From assembly GCA_964433645.1 (NCBI GenBank), contig CAYSSK010000129.1, forward strand, positions 1 through 8,109: 8,109 bases of DNA. Reading direction: 5' to 3'. Below, piece after piece: positions 1 through 7,229 of the stretch. The position numbers were made by a program, and so were the translations under genes. Source of the DNA: Desulfofustis sp964433645. GTDB lineage: Bacteria > Desulfobacterota > Desulfobulbia > Desulfobulbales > Desulfocapsaceae. Positions within the stretch are counted from its first letter, which is position 1, and the number at the start of each line of letters is the position of its first letter. Below the pieces are notes generated by a model. The model did not search any database and was not told where the DNA came from. It saw only the letters and a program-made list of their open reading frames with translations.

Positions 1-131
1 AGGAGCCCCCCCTACCCGTAGACGACTCTATTTCGTACCGAAGTTAATAAGTTAAGAGCGTCCCTTGGATTCTATAAGTATCCCCAAATGTCATGGATTT
101 AACCGTATATCATTAGATGTTACAAGACAAC
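1..131. other. AT-rich intergenic stretch, no gene seen
   Basis: This stretch lies beyond the terminator of the tRNA-Ala unit. I find no open reading frame with a ribosome binding site, no RNA gene and no convincing promoter. A TATAAG at 73-78 has no matching -35 element at a suitable distance. It is visibly richer in A and T than the coding part of the window. It is probably the spacer to a neighbouring gene outside the window. Confidence 0.5.
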
Positions 132-165
132 AAAAAACCCGCCATCCCTTGTAGGGTGCGGGTTT
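132..165 (-). terminator. Intrinsic terminator of the tRNA-Ala transcript
   Basis: Read on the minus strand, AAACCCG (165-159) pairs with CGGGTTT (141-135). Further pairing brings together ACCC and GGGT-like arms inside the stem, with a small loop around 150-152. The 3' arm runs directly into a T6 tract (the A6 at 132-137 on the plus strand). A GC-rich stem followed at once by a U tract, 35 nt past the tRNA 3' end, is the standard layout for rho-independent termination of a single-tRNA unit. On the plus strand only three T follow the stem, so it should be a weaker terminator in that direction. Confidence 0.85.
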
Positions 166-199
166 AATGAACGGCTTTGGACACTGTTGGATCAAGAAT

Positions 200-275
<76 letters not shown>

Positions 276-314
276 ACTCCGGCTGTTGGTGCGGATGTGC
301 GGATGGAGATGTGT

Positions 315-344
315 CGTATAACAGGGATTCGTGGAGCTTGTCAA
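315..344 (-). promoter_or_regulatory. Sigma70-type promoter for tRNA-Ala
   Basis: On the minus strand a perfect -35 hexamer TTGACA (344-339) is followed after 18 nt by TATACG (320-315), which matches four of six positions of the -10 consensus. An A/T-rich run (TAATTTTTA) lies just upstream of the -35, as in UP elements of stable-RNA promoters. The expected start near 308 gives a 5' leader of about 33 nt before the mature tRNA end at 275, to be removed by RNase P. The assignment is by eye but fits position and orientation well. Confidence 0.7.
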
Positions 345-378
345 TAAAAATTAGGACAGGAGAGGCTTTCCATTAGTC

Positions 379-407
379 TTGCGAAGAGACCAGCTAACTG
401 GTATCTT
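379..407 (+). promoter_or_regulatory. Candidate extended -10 promoter of the mre operon
   Basis: TTGCGA (379-384) and TATCTT (402-407) are separated by 17 nt, each matching four of six consensus positions. A TG one base before the -10 (399-400) makes it an extended -10 promoter. The predicted start near 414 would give mreB a leader of about 107 nt. A dyad ACCAG-CTAA-CTGGT (389-402) lies in the spacer and touches the first base of the -10. A TTGACA at 476-481 was considered as an alternative -35 but has no -10 at a workable distance. Confidence 0.45.
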
Positions 408-441
408 AGTAAATTTATCATCCAATCTATCCACTTTGGCG

Positions 442-472
442 CCTGTTTCAGGTAAACAGGAGCGAAAGCGCT
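442..472 (+). other. Tandem hairpins in the mreB leader
   Basis: CCTGTTT (442-448) pairs perfectly with AAACAGG (454-460) around a 5-nt loop. Immediately after comes AGCG-AAAG-CGCT (461-472), a second short hairpin that can also be drawn with a GAAA tetraloop. No U tract follows, so this is not a terminator. The two hairpins abut, end 35 nt before the mreB ribosome binding site, and lie wholly inside the predicted 5' leader. They may stabilise the transcript or bind a regulator; the function is unknown. Confidence 0.5.
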
Positions 473-520
473 GGGTTGACAGGCAGTGTCTCGATATTCC
501 ACCCGATAAGGAAAGACTAT

Positions 521-1558
521 ATGTACTCGCCATTCAATTTTTTGTTCGGCTGGTTGTCCAACGATCTGGCCATTGATCTCGGTACGGCCAATACGGTGCT
601 CTATGTCAAAGGTAAAGGGATCGTGCTGCGGGAGCCGTCGGTGGTTGCGGTGCGGCAGGACGGCCGGATGAACAAGGTTTTGGCCGTCGGCCAGGAGGCC
701 AAGCTGATGCTCGGCAAGACGCCCGGCAATATCAGCGCCATCCGGCCGATCAAAGATGGCGTCATTGCCGATTTCGAAGTCACCGAGGCGATGTTGCGCT
801 ATTTTATCAAGAAGGTGCATAACCGGCGGACGCTGGTTCATCCGCGAATCATCATTTCGGTACCGTCCGGCATCACCCAGGTCGAGAAACGGGCCGTCAA
901 GGAATCGGCGGAGTCGGCCGGCGCCCGTGAGGTGTACCTGATCGAGGAACCGATGGCAGCCGCCATCGGCGCCGACCTGCCGATCACCGAGCCGACCGCG
1001 AATATGATCATCGATATCGGCGGCGGCACCACCGAGGTCGCGGTTATCTCGCTGGCCGGCATCGTCTATGCAAAATCGGTGCGGGTGGCCGGCGACAAGA
1101 TGGACGAGGCGATTCTTCAATACATCAAGCGCAGGCACAACCTGGCCATCGGTGAGCGGACCGCTGAATTGATCAAGACCACCATCGGCAACGTGATGCC
1201 CGAAGAACCCTATGAGACCATGGATATCAAGGGTCGGGATCTGGTATCGGGCGTACCGAAGACCATCACCGTCGGTTCCGACGAGATCCAATCGGCCATT
1301 GCCGAGCAAGTCGATGTCATCATCGAAGCGGTGCGTGTCGCGCTCGAGGTGACACCGCCGGAGCTGGCTGCCGACATCGTCGACCAGGGCATTGTGTTGA
1401 CCGGCGGCGGTGCATTGCTGAAAAATCTCGACAAATGCCTGAAGGAAGAAACCGGGATGCCGATCATCGTTGCCGATGATCCGTTGTCCTCGGTAGTGAT
1501 CGGTTCCGGCAAGGCGCTCGACAATATAGCGATCCTGAAAGAAGTCTGCATTGACTGA
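521..1558 (+). CDS. mreB: Rod shape-determining protein MreB (bacterial actin)
   Basis: MreB is an actin-family ATPase that polymerises into membrane-bound antiparallel filaments. These orient the elongasome for side-wall peptidoglycan synthesis. The 345-residue product matches the usual length of about 347. Visible actin-fold motifs are phosphate-1 AIDLGTANT (17-25), the EEP segment with probable catalytic Glu142, phosphate-2 IIDIGGGTTEV (163-173, Asp165) and the adenosine motif VLTGGGALL (292-300). The N-terminus MYSPFNFLFGWL is hydrophobic and aromatic, like the membrane-binding amphipathic helix of Gram-negative MreB. The ATG at 521 is chosen because AAGGA (508-512) sits 8 nt upstream and the N-terminus aligns with the family. 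An in-frame TTG at 476 would add 15 unlikely residues. It is the first gene of the shape operon, read from the candidate promoter at 379-407. Confidence 0.97.
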   Translation: MYSPFNFLFGWLSNDLAIDLGTANTVLYVKGKGIVLREPSVVAVRQDGRMNKVLAVGQEAKLMLGKTPGNISAIRPIKDGVIADFEVTEAMLRYFIKKVHNRRTLVHPRIIISVPSGITQVEKRAVKESAESAGAREVYLIEEPMAAAIGADLPITEPTANMIIDIGGGTTEVAVISLAGIVYAKSVRVAGDKMDEAILQYIKRRHNLAIGERTAELIKTTIGNVMPEEPYETMDIKGRDLVSGVPKTITVGSDEIQSAIAEQVDVIIEAVRVALEVTPPELAADIVDQGIVLTGGGALLKNLDKCLKEETGMPIIVADDPLSSVVIGSGKALDNIAILKEVCID

Positions 1559-1586
1559 GTAACGCAAGGCACACCTTTTTTCCGCG

Positions 1587-1605
1587 ATGGCAAAGCAGGT
1601 GCCAT
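1587..1605 (+). promoter_or_regulatory. Hairpin displaying the mreC Shine-Dalgarno-like sequence
   Basis: In the 53-nt mreB-mreC gap, ATGGCA (1587-1592) pairs perfectly with TGCCAT (1600-1605). The 7-nt loop AAGCAGG contains the only Shine-Dalgarno-like bases upstream of the mreC GTG codon. The AGG ends 12 nt before the start, further than usual. A weak start codon, long spacing and a structured ribosome binding site could together lower MreC output relative to MreB. The pairing is seen in the sequence; the regulatory role is inferred. Confidence 0.45.
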
Positions 1606-1611
1606 TCTGCC

Positions 1612-2490
1612 GTGAATACGCAAGCTAAGGACAGGAAGAGCAGGGCCAAACCGCTGCGTTTCCGGACGTTGCTCCTGTTTCTTCTTTTATTGTCCCTGTG
1701 CCTGGTTCTCTTCGCCTCAACACTGGGCGGCCGCTTCGGTGCCTTTCACCAGGTGACGCTTGAAGCGCTTGGCCCGCTGCAGTCCGCCGTTTCCAGGGTG
1801 ACCGCCGAGGTCGGCCGGGTCTGGGACAGCTACATAGATCTGGTGCATGTCCGCCAGGAGAATGTGCGCCTGAAGAGCCTGTTGGTGGCCTACGAGGAAG
1901 AACTGGCCAAGTACCGGGAGTCGTATGCCACCTATCTGCGTCTTCAGGAAGAGCTGAGTTTTCGTCAGGCGACCGACTTTCCGCCGCTGACCGCCCGGGT
2001 CATCGGGAGAGATCCGGCATTCTGGTTTCACACCATTATCGTCGATCGGGGTGAGACCGACGGCGTGACGGAGGGCATGGTGGCGCTCAAGGCGAAGGGT
2101 GTCGTCGGCCAAGTCATTCACGTCTCGAGCAATTACAGCAAGATTCTGTTGGCCATCGCGCCGAGCAGTGCCATCGACGTGTTGATCCAGAAGAATCGGG
2201 TTCGCGGCATCCTCAAAGGTGCCGGTCAGGACGGCTATGCGCTCCACTACGTGTTGAAAAATGCCGATGTCAGCCGGGGGGACCATGTCGTGACGGCGGG
2301 TATCGGCGGCCTATTCGCCTCCGGGGTCCCGGTCGGTGTCGTGGCCGACGTCCAGCGCCAGAAACGGGGGATGTTCCTGGAGATTGCGGTGGAGCCGACC
2401 GTTGATTTCCAGCGTCTGGAATTCGTTCATCTCAACCTGTCCCTGCAGCAGTCGGTTTCCCCGGAACGGATCGTTTCCGGCGGCAGGTAG
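1612..2490 (+). CDS. mreC: Rod shape-determining protein MreC
   Basis: MreC is a bitopic inner-membrane protein whose periplasmic part assembles into filaments and binds PBP2, activating the PBP2-RodA synthase. The 292-residue product has the full family layout. A basic cytoplasmic tail (residues 1-18) precedes one transmembrane helix (about 19-37, very Leu-rich). A periplasmic coiled coil follows (about 75-118, rich in Glu, Arg and Leu), then the double beta-barrel domain (about 125-275). Recognisable family segments are ARVIGRDP (128-135), GVVGQV (163-168) and VTAGIGGLFASGVPVGVV (227-244). The start is GTG at 1612; the nearest SD-like bases lie in a hairpin loop 12 nt upstream, and no better in-frame start is visible. 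The stop codon overlaps the ribosome binding site of mreD, indicating coupled translation. Confidence 0.95.
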   Translation: MNTQAKDRKSRAKPLRFRTLLLFLLLLSLCLVLFASTLGGRFGAFHQVTLEALGPLQSAVSRVTAEVGRVWDSYIDLVHVRQENVRLKSLLVAYEEELAKYRESYATYLRLQEELSFRQATDFPPLTARVIGRDPAFWFHTIIVDRGETDGVTEGMVALKAKGVVGQVIHVSSNYSKILLAIAPSSAIDVLIQKNRVRGILKGAGQDGYALHYVLKNADVSRGDHVVTAGIGGLFASGVPVGVVADVQRQKRGMFLEIAVEPTVDFQRLEFVHLNLSLQQSVSPERIVSGGR

Positions 2491-2495
2491 GACTC

Positions 2496-3029
2496 ATGCG
2501 AACCGTCATTTTCTTTCTGCTCGCCGTTTCCCTGGTCGTACTGCAGACAACGGTTCTGCAACTCGGCCCCGACTGGTTCCGGGCTCCCGATCTGGTCTTC
2601 ATCCTCGTTTCGTTTATCGCTTATCGGTTCGACTGGCTGCGTGGGCTGATGCTCGTGTTTGGCTGCGGCTGGATGTTGGATGTGGTGGCGGCCAGTTCCC
2701 CGGGAGTATTCGTTTTCGAGTATCTGCTCGTGTTCCTGGCTCTGAGCGTGCTCGCGAAAAACAGCCCGGTCAAAGAGTCGGCCTACCAGGTACCGCTGGT
2801 CGGTCTGGTCTATTTCATGGTCCAGGTGCTGGTTTATGGAATGCTGACCATGCTCGACTCCGAATCGCTGCCGTCGTGGTCATGGGGACGGTTGACCCGG
2901 GAAACGGTCATTGTCGTAGCCGCTACCATTCCCGGTTTCGCGCTGCTCAACTCGCTTTATGAATACCTCCAGCAGCGCAAAACGGCATCGCGCATTATTT
3001 ATCGAAAATCCGGAAATCGGTTCAGATAG
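2496..3029 (+). CDS. mreD: Rod shape-determining protein MreD
   Basis: MreD is a small polytopic inner-membrane protein of the elongasome that partners MreC and modulates its activation of PBP2. The 177-residue product is close to the usual 160-175. It contains several hydrophobic segments (about 3-21, 31-48, 50-66, 71-87, 98-119 and 137-155). The family pattern is visible as PDLVFILVSF (31-40), then a Gly-rich helix ending in LD (61-62), then SPGVFVFEYLL (68-78). The ATG is preceded by AGG (2485-2487) at 8 nt, inside the end of mreC, with only 5 nt between genes. The C-terminal tail is basic. MreD sequences diverge strongly, so the call leans on topology and on its place between mreC and mrdA as well as on motifs. 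Confidence 0.93.
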   Translation: MRTVIFFLLAVSLVVLQTTVLQLGPDWFRAPDLVFILVSFIAYRFDWLRGLMLVFGCGWMLDVVAASSPGVFVFEYLLVFLALSVLAKNSPVKESAYQVPLVGLVYFMVQVLVYGMLTMLDSESLPSWSWGRLTRETVIVVAATIPGFALLNSLYEYLQQRKTASRIIYRKSGNRFR

Positions 3030-3033
3030 GCAT

Positions 3034-4953
3034 ATGAAGGACAAAGTCTTCCTCGAAGACATCGAAGAAATCAGTGAACGTGACGATCGAGCCCTGATCA
3101 TGCTGCAGCGGCGGGTCCTGTTCGCACCGTTTTTCGTGCTGGTGTTCTTTTTCCCGATCGTTGCCCGTTTCTGGTATCTGCAGGTCAGCAAGGGCGAGCA
3201 GTATCGCCGGCAGGCGGAAACCAACCGGGTCCGCTTGATTTCACTGCCGCCGCCGCGCGGCCATATCCTTGATCGCTACGGGCGGGAGATCGTCAGCAAT
3301 CGACCGTCCTTCAATGTGGTTATGACCCGGGAGGATTCCTACGAGATCGGTGATGTCTTGAAGCGGCTGGCACCGGTGCTCGACGAGGATATAGAAAAGC
3401 TGTGGAGCCGGATCAGGGGAGCGGAAGGGACTCCCCGGCACGTGCCGATCGTGCTCAAGGAAGATATCGACTGGGAAACCTTGGCCTTCCTGGAAAACAA
3501 TAAATACAAATTCTCCGGCGTGCGAATCGAGGTCCGTCCGGTGCGCACCTTTCACTATGGTGACCTGGCCGCCAACCTGATCGGTTATATCGGCTCGATC
3601 AATCGTGAGCAATTGACCAAGGATCTGGAAGGATTTTACGAAGGGGGCGATCTGGTCGGCAAGCGCGGACTCGAGTTGTTGCGGGAAAGAGATCTGCGCG
3701 GCGAGAAGGGACGACGTTCCACCGAAGTCGATGCCCGCGGATTTGAACAGCAGCAGCTGAAAAATATCGAACCGTTGCCGGGGCATGATATCCACCTGAC
3801 CCTCGATGCGGAACTGCAGCAGGCCGCCGAACAGTATATGGCCATCGGCGACAAGGCGGGTGCCGTTGTCGTGCTCGAGGTAGAGACCGGGCGATTGCTG
3901 GTGGCGGCGAGTACCCCGACCATCCACCTGGAGGATTTTATCGGCGGCATTTCTCAGAAGAACTGGGATGCCTTGCTCAACAACCCCCGACACCCGCTGA
4001 TCAACAAGGTTGCGCAGGCCGCCTATCCTCCCGGGTCGATATATAAGATAGTTACCGCCCTGGCCGGGCTGGCCGAGGGGGTGATCGATGAGCAGTCGGT
4101 GATCTATTGCCCCGGCCACTACCGGTTCGGTAATCGCACCTATCGCTGCTGGAAGCGCGGTGGTCACGGCCCGGTCGAAATCCGGCGGGCCCTGGCCGAG
4201 TCCTGCGACGTCTACTTCTACCAGGTTGGTCAGCGCGTCGGTGTCGACAAATTGGCCGAATATGCGCGCAAGCTCGGTCTGGGAAATCTGACCGGCGTGG
4301 ACATGGAGTATGAAAAAGCCGGCCTGGTACCGACCCGGGCCTGGAAGCGGCAACGTCACAACGAGAAGTGGCAGGAGGGAGAAACCTTGTCGATCGCGAT
4401 CGGTCAGGGCTTCAACTTGACCACGCCGTTGCAGGTCGCCCTGATGACTGCCGCCGTGGCTAACGGCGGTAAAATCTATCGCCCGCAACTGGTTGAGTCG
4501 GTGACCACCCCCGACGGCCGGATGGTTGAGCGTTTCTCTCCGCAGATGGTAGCCGAGTTGTCAGATCGGGAGAAATCATTTTTGCCGATTATCCAGGACG
4601 GGTTGCTCCAAGTCGTCCACGGCAAGCGGGGAACGGCCCGACTGGTGCGTATCGAGGGGCTGCCGGTGGCCGGCAAGACCGGTACCGCCCAGGTTGTGCG
4701 ACTGGCGGTCTACAAGGGACTCAAGGAGGCGGACATCCCGTATCGGTATCGGGACCATGCCTGGTTTACCTGCTATGCCCCGGCAGATGACCCGAAGATC
4801 GCCGTCACGGTGCTCGTGGAGCATGGCCTGCACGGCAGTTCCGGGGCCGGTCCGGTGGCCCGAGTGGTCCTGAAAAAATATTTCGAACATCGGCTCACCG
4901 AGCAGGCCAATGCGAAGGCCGAAGAAAGCAAACGGGAAGGTGGAGAGGCGTGA
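3034..4953 (+). CDS. mrdA: Penicillin-binding protein 2, elongasome transpeptidase
   Basis: PBP2 is a class B penicillin-binding protein that crosslinks nascent glycan strands made by RodA during cell elongation; it is the target of mecillinam. The product has 639 residues (E. coli PBP2 has 633). A short cytoplasmic tail and a membrane anchor (about 25-46) precede the pedestal domain, which contains the family segment around LPPPRGHILDRYGREIVSNR (71-90). The transpeptidase domain carries SxxK as S335-I-Y-K338, SxN as S390-C-D392 (Ser-x-Asp, as in E. coli PBP2) and K548-T-G-T. Cys359, Cys372, His378 and Cys391 match the spacing of a reported PBP2 zinc site. The ATG at 3034 is preferred, with a weak AGG just upstream and 4 nt after mreD. 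An in-frame ATG at 2959 would overlap mreD, add 25 residues and has no ribosome binding site. The C-terminus is a charged tail. Confidence 0.96.
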   Translation: MKDKVFLEDIEEISERDDRALIMLQRRVLFAPFFVLVFFFPIVARFWYLQVSKGEQYRRQAETNRVRLISLPPPRGHILDRYGREIVSNRPSFNVVMTREDSYEIGDVLKRLAPVLDEDIEKLWSRIRGAEGTPRHVPIVLKEDIDWETLAFLENNKYKFSGVRIEVRPVRTFHYGDLAANLIGYIGSINREQLTKDLEGFYEGGDLVGKRGLELLRERDLRGEKGRRSTEVDARGFEQQQLKNIEPLPGHDIHLTLDAELQQAAEQYMAIGDKAGAVVVLEVETGRLLVAASTPTIHLEDFIGGISQKNWDALLNNPRHPLINKVAQAAYPPGSIYKIVTALAGLAEGVIDEQSVIYCPGHYRFGNRTYRCWKRGGHGPVEIRRALAESCDVYFYQVGQRVGVDKLAEYARKLGLGNLTGVDMEYEKAGLVPTRAWKRQRHNEKWQEGETLSIAIGQGFNLTTPLQVALMTAAVANGGKIYRPQLVESVTTPDGRMVERFSPQMVAELSDREKSFLPIIQDGLLQVVHGKRGTARLVRIEGLPVAGKTGTAQVVRLAVYKGLKEADIPYRYRDHAWFTCYAPADDPKIAVTVLVEHGLHGSSGAGPVARVVLKKYFEHRLTEQANAKAEESKREGGEA

Positions 4954-4996
4954 GCCGGGTTCCCGATGCTGTTAGTTCCGAAGAGGACATAAGGCT

Positions 4997-6121
4997 ATGA
5001 TTCGTTTTGACCGAAGGCTGCTTTCTCATTTTGACTGGGCGCTGCTGATCATGCTGCTGCTGGTGTGTACCATGGCCCTGTTCAATCTCTACAGCGCCTC
5101 GTATCCGCCTCAGCCGTTGGGTACGCCGCCCTATCTGAAACAGGCCTATTTTTGCCTGATGGGTTTTGCTGCCATCCTCGTTATTCTCGGGTTTGATTAC
5201 CAGGAACTCCATTTCTGGAACTATGTGTTCTACGCCATCGTCGTCATTCTACTCGTGGTGATTCTGTTTATCGGCAGGAGTGCGGGTGGCGCCCAGCGCT
5301 GGATATCGCTGGGTTTTTTTAATCTGCAACCGTCAGAGTTGGCCAAATTGATGTTGGTGATCTCTCTGGCCAGCTATTATTCCCGACGGGAGATAACCGA
5401 CGGGTACACGATCAGACAATTGATCGTGCCGATCCTGCTCACCGCCGTGCCGTTTCTGCTGATCATGCTCCAACCAGACCTTGGCACGGCGCTGATGCTC
5501 GGATTTATCTTCATGTCGATGACGATCTTCGTCAAGCTGCGGCTGTCGGTTTATGTGATCCTTGGCGGCAGCGGGCTCGGCGCCGTTTTCTTTGCCTGGC
5601 AACACTTGCTCAGGCCCTACCAGAAGCAGCGGATACAGACGTTTTTGGATCCAGAGGCGGACCCGATGGGCCACGGTTACCAGATCATGCAGTCGAAGAT
5701 CGCGGTTGGCAGCGGCGGTCAGTTCGGCAAGGGCTATCTCGAGGGGACCCAGGGGCACCTGCATTTTCTGCCCGAGCGGCATACCGATTTCGCTTTTGCC
5801 GTCTGGAGCGAGGAGTGGGGATTTTTCGGTTCGATGTTCTTTCTCTCCATCTATTTTCTGATGCTGATCTGGGGATTGTATTGTGCCATGTTCGCCCGGG
5901 ACCGGTTCGGGGTGCTGTTGTCCTTTGGCATCGTCATGCTGATTTTCTGGCAGGCGGTCATCAATCTGCTGATGATTCTCGGGCTGCTGCCCGTGGTCGG
6001 CATTCCGTTGCCGCTCGTGTCTTACGGTGGGTCATCACTGCTGACCACGATGCTCGGCTTGGGCATCCTGTTCAATGTCCGGATGCGACGCTTTCAAAAC
6101 GGGCACACGGTAACCGGCTGA
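4997..6121 (+). CDS. rodA: Peptidoglycan glycosyltransferase RodA (SEDS)
   Basis: RodA is the multipass SEDS-family enzyme that polymerises lipid II into glycan strands in a complex with PBP2. The 374-residue length is typical (E. coli RodA has 370). Hydrophobic segments fill the protein, consistent with about ten transmembrane helices. Signature segments are RWISLGFFNLQPSELAKL (101-118, with Glu114), QPDLGTAL (159-166), FLPERHTDFAFAVWSEEWG (257-275) and GIPLPLVSYGGSSLL (335-349). Asp264 in the ERHTDF segment corresponds to the essential catalytic Asp262 of E. coli RodA. GAGGA (4983-4987) lies 9 nt before the ATG. It is the last gene of the operon, 43 nt after mrdA. It stops 9 nt before the end of the convergent hemH, and no terminator is visible between them. 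Confidence 0.97.
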   Translation: MIRFDRRLLSHFDWALLIMLLLVCTMALFNLYSASYPPQPLGTPPYLKQAYFCLMGFAAILVILGFDYQELHFWNYVFYAIVVILLVVILFIGRSAGGAQRWISLGFFNLQPSELAKLMLVISLASYYSRREITDGYTIRQLIVPILLTAVPFLLIMLQPDLGTALMLGFIFMSMTIFVKLRLSVYVILGGSGLGAVFFAWQHLLRPYQKQRIQTFLDPEADPMGHGYQIMQSKIAVGSGGQFGKGYLEGTQGHLHFLPERHTDFAFAVWSEEWGFFGSMFFLSIYFLMLIWGLYCAMFARDRFGVLLSFGIVMLIFWQAVINLLMILGLLPVVGIPLPLVSYGGSSLLTTMLGLGILFNVRMRRFQNGHTVTG

Positions 6122-6130
6122 GGGTTCGAA

Positions 6131-7090
6131 TCAATCTTCGGCCACCCGGGCCAGCACCAGGTTTCTCAGAGCGGCAATGAAGCCCGGCGCCGTGTTGAGT
6201 CCCGTTGTCGATTCCAGACGGATGCCGTATTCGCCGGCCAGTGAGCGATAGGCGATATTGATCTCGTAGAGTGTCTCCACATGGTCGGAGACGAAACTGA
6301 GCGGTACCATCAGGATAGCCCGGCAGCCTTCGTCCGCCAGGGCCTTGATCATCTCCGGCGTTGCCGGCGAGAGCCATTCGACCGGACCGCTTCGACTCTG
6401 GTAGCAGAGTCTGCCGGGGCGGCCGGTGTGTGTTTCCAGCGCGGTAATGGTCTGGTGCAGGTGCTCGACGTACGGGTCGCCTTCTGCGATAAAAGAGACC
6501 GGCAGGCTGTGGGCACTGTAGACGATCTGCACCGGTTCATCTTCAAAGAGATCGAGTCCGGTCGTAATTCGTTGGGCGAGGCAGGCGATATAGTTCGGTT
6601 GATCCGGCCACGATGGAATCTCGAGGAGCGGGGCGGGACATGCGGCTCGGGTCAGGCGGGTTCTGAGTTCCTTGAGAGATGAGCCGATGGTGGCTCGGGA
6701 ATAGTGCGGATAGAGGCTGAGGGCGACGATGCGCTCCACCCGGGCCGCCATCATTTCATCGACAGCGGCCTCGGTAAAGGGGTGCCAATAGCGCATGGCG
6801 GTCGTCACCAGGTAGTCGCCGTCGCCGGCCAGCGCCTGCTGCAGGGCATGCTGCTGCTGCCTGGTAATGCTGGTAATCGGCGACCCGCCGCCGATCCGGG
6901 CATACGTGGCGGCGCTTTTCGGGGCGCGTTTCCTGGCGATCAGCCAGGCCAACGGCTTCTGGAGCAGCCGCGGGCCGAGTCGGATAATCTGCCGGTCGGA
7001 AAAGATGTTGTAGAGAAACGGTCTGACATCTTCCTGTTTCTCCGGGCCGCCCATATTGAGCAGAACGACGCCGATGCGTGGCCGGCTCAT
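6131..7090 (-). CDS. hemH: Ferrochelatase HemH
   Basis: Ferrochelatase inserts ferrous iron into a porphyrin at the end of heme synthesis. From ATG 7090 the product has 319 residues, as in E. coli (320). It begins SRPRIGVVLLNMGGPE, where family members begin. Visible motifs are GGGSPI (67-72), SLYPHYS (125-131), SAHSLP with the metal-site His194, QSRSGPVEWLSP (231-242) and SDHVETLYE with Glu272. The SAHSLP, GDPY, QSxxGPxxWL and SDHxETLYE segments resemble the human mitochondrial enzyme more than E. coli HemH (SYHGIP). This favours protoporphyrin as substrate, but that is an inference. No C-terminal cysteine cluster for an iron-sulfur cluster is apparent. An in-frame GTG at 7129 would add 13 residues; neither start has a good Shine-Dalgarno, so the 5' end is uncertain. 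Expression probably comes from the minus-strand promoter at 7253-7280. Confidence 0.95.
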   Translation of the reverse strand: MSRPRIGVVLLNMGGPEKQEDVRPFLYNIFSDRQIIRLGPRLLQKPLAWLIARKRAPKSAATYARIGGGSPITSITRQQQHALQQALAGDGDYLVTTAMRYWHPFTEAAVDEMMAARVERIVALSLYPHYSRATIGSSLKELRTRLTRAACPAPLLEIPSWPDQPNYIACLAQRITTGLDLFEDEPVQIVYSAHSLPVSFIAEGDPYVEHLHQTITALETHTGRPGRLCYQSRSGPVEWLSPATPEMIKALADEGCRAILMVPLSFVSDHVETLYEINIAYRSLAGEYGIRLESTTGLNTAPGFIAALRNLVLARVAED

Positions 7091-7129
7091 GGGCGTTGGT
7101 GATACTCTATGAAAATCTCCATCTGTCAC

Positions 7130-7229
7130 TCATACCATAAAGAGCGGACCGGGCAAAGCCTGAACTGGTGTTCCGGCCCGTCCGGCCGGGGGGAAGGAGT
7201 TAGGGGTTCTGAAAATCGAGAAGTACCTC
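7130..7229 (-). other. Putative hemH leader with a GC-rich structured patch
   Basis: This is non-coding sequence between the divergent promoters and hemH. GGAC and GGGC (7146-7149 and 7151-7154, one bulged C) pair with GCCC-GTCC (7176-7183) around a 21-nt loop. A short direct repeat TCCGGCC (7172-7178 and 7181-7187) runs into six G residues (7188-7193). If hemH starts at the promoter I propose, this lies in its 5' leader and could fold close to the start codon. No known riboswitch or heme-responsive element was recognised. Confidence 0.35.

Noticed and set aside
476..504. TTGACA at 476-481 as the mreB -35, and TTG 476 as the mreB start
   Set aside because: No -10-like hexamer lies 15-19 nt downstream. 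The 15 extra residues would precede the conserved MreB N-terminus, and the ATG at 521 has a good SD.
341..1567. A 408-codon open frame on the minus strand across mreB
   Set aside because: It is the antisense shadow of mreB, whose motifs and ribosome binding site are unambiguous. The shadow protein has a low-complexity Asp/Gly/His/Arg composition and no recognisable domain.
2959..3033. An upstream ATG for mrdA that overlaps mreD
   Set aside because: There is no ribosome binding site, and the added 25 residues do not resemble PBP2 N-termini. The ATG at 3034 fits the family length.
3241..4488. A 415-codon open frame on the minus strand across mrdA
   Set aside because: It is opposite the conserved PBP2 transpeptidase motifs and has no start context or domain. 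It is a codon-bias shadow in GC-rich DNA.
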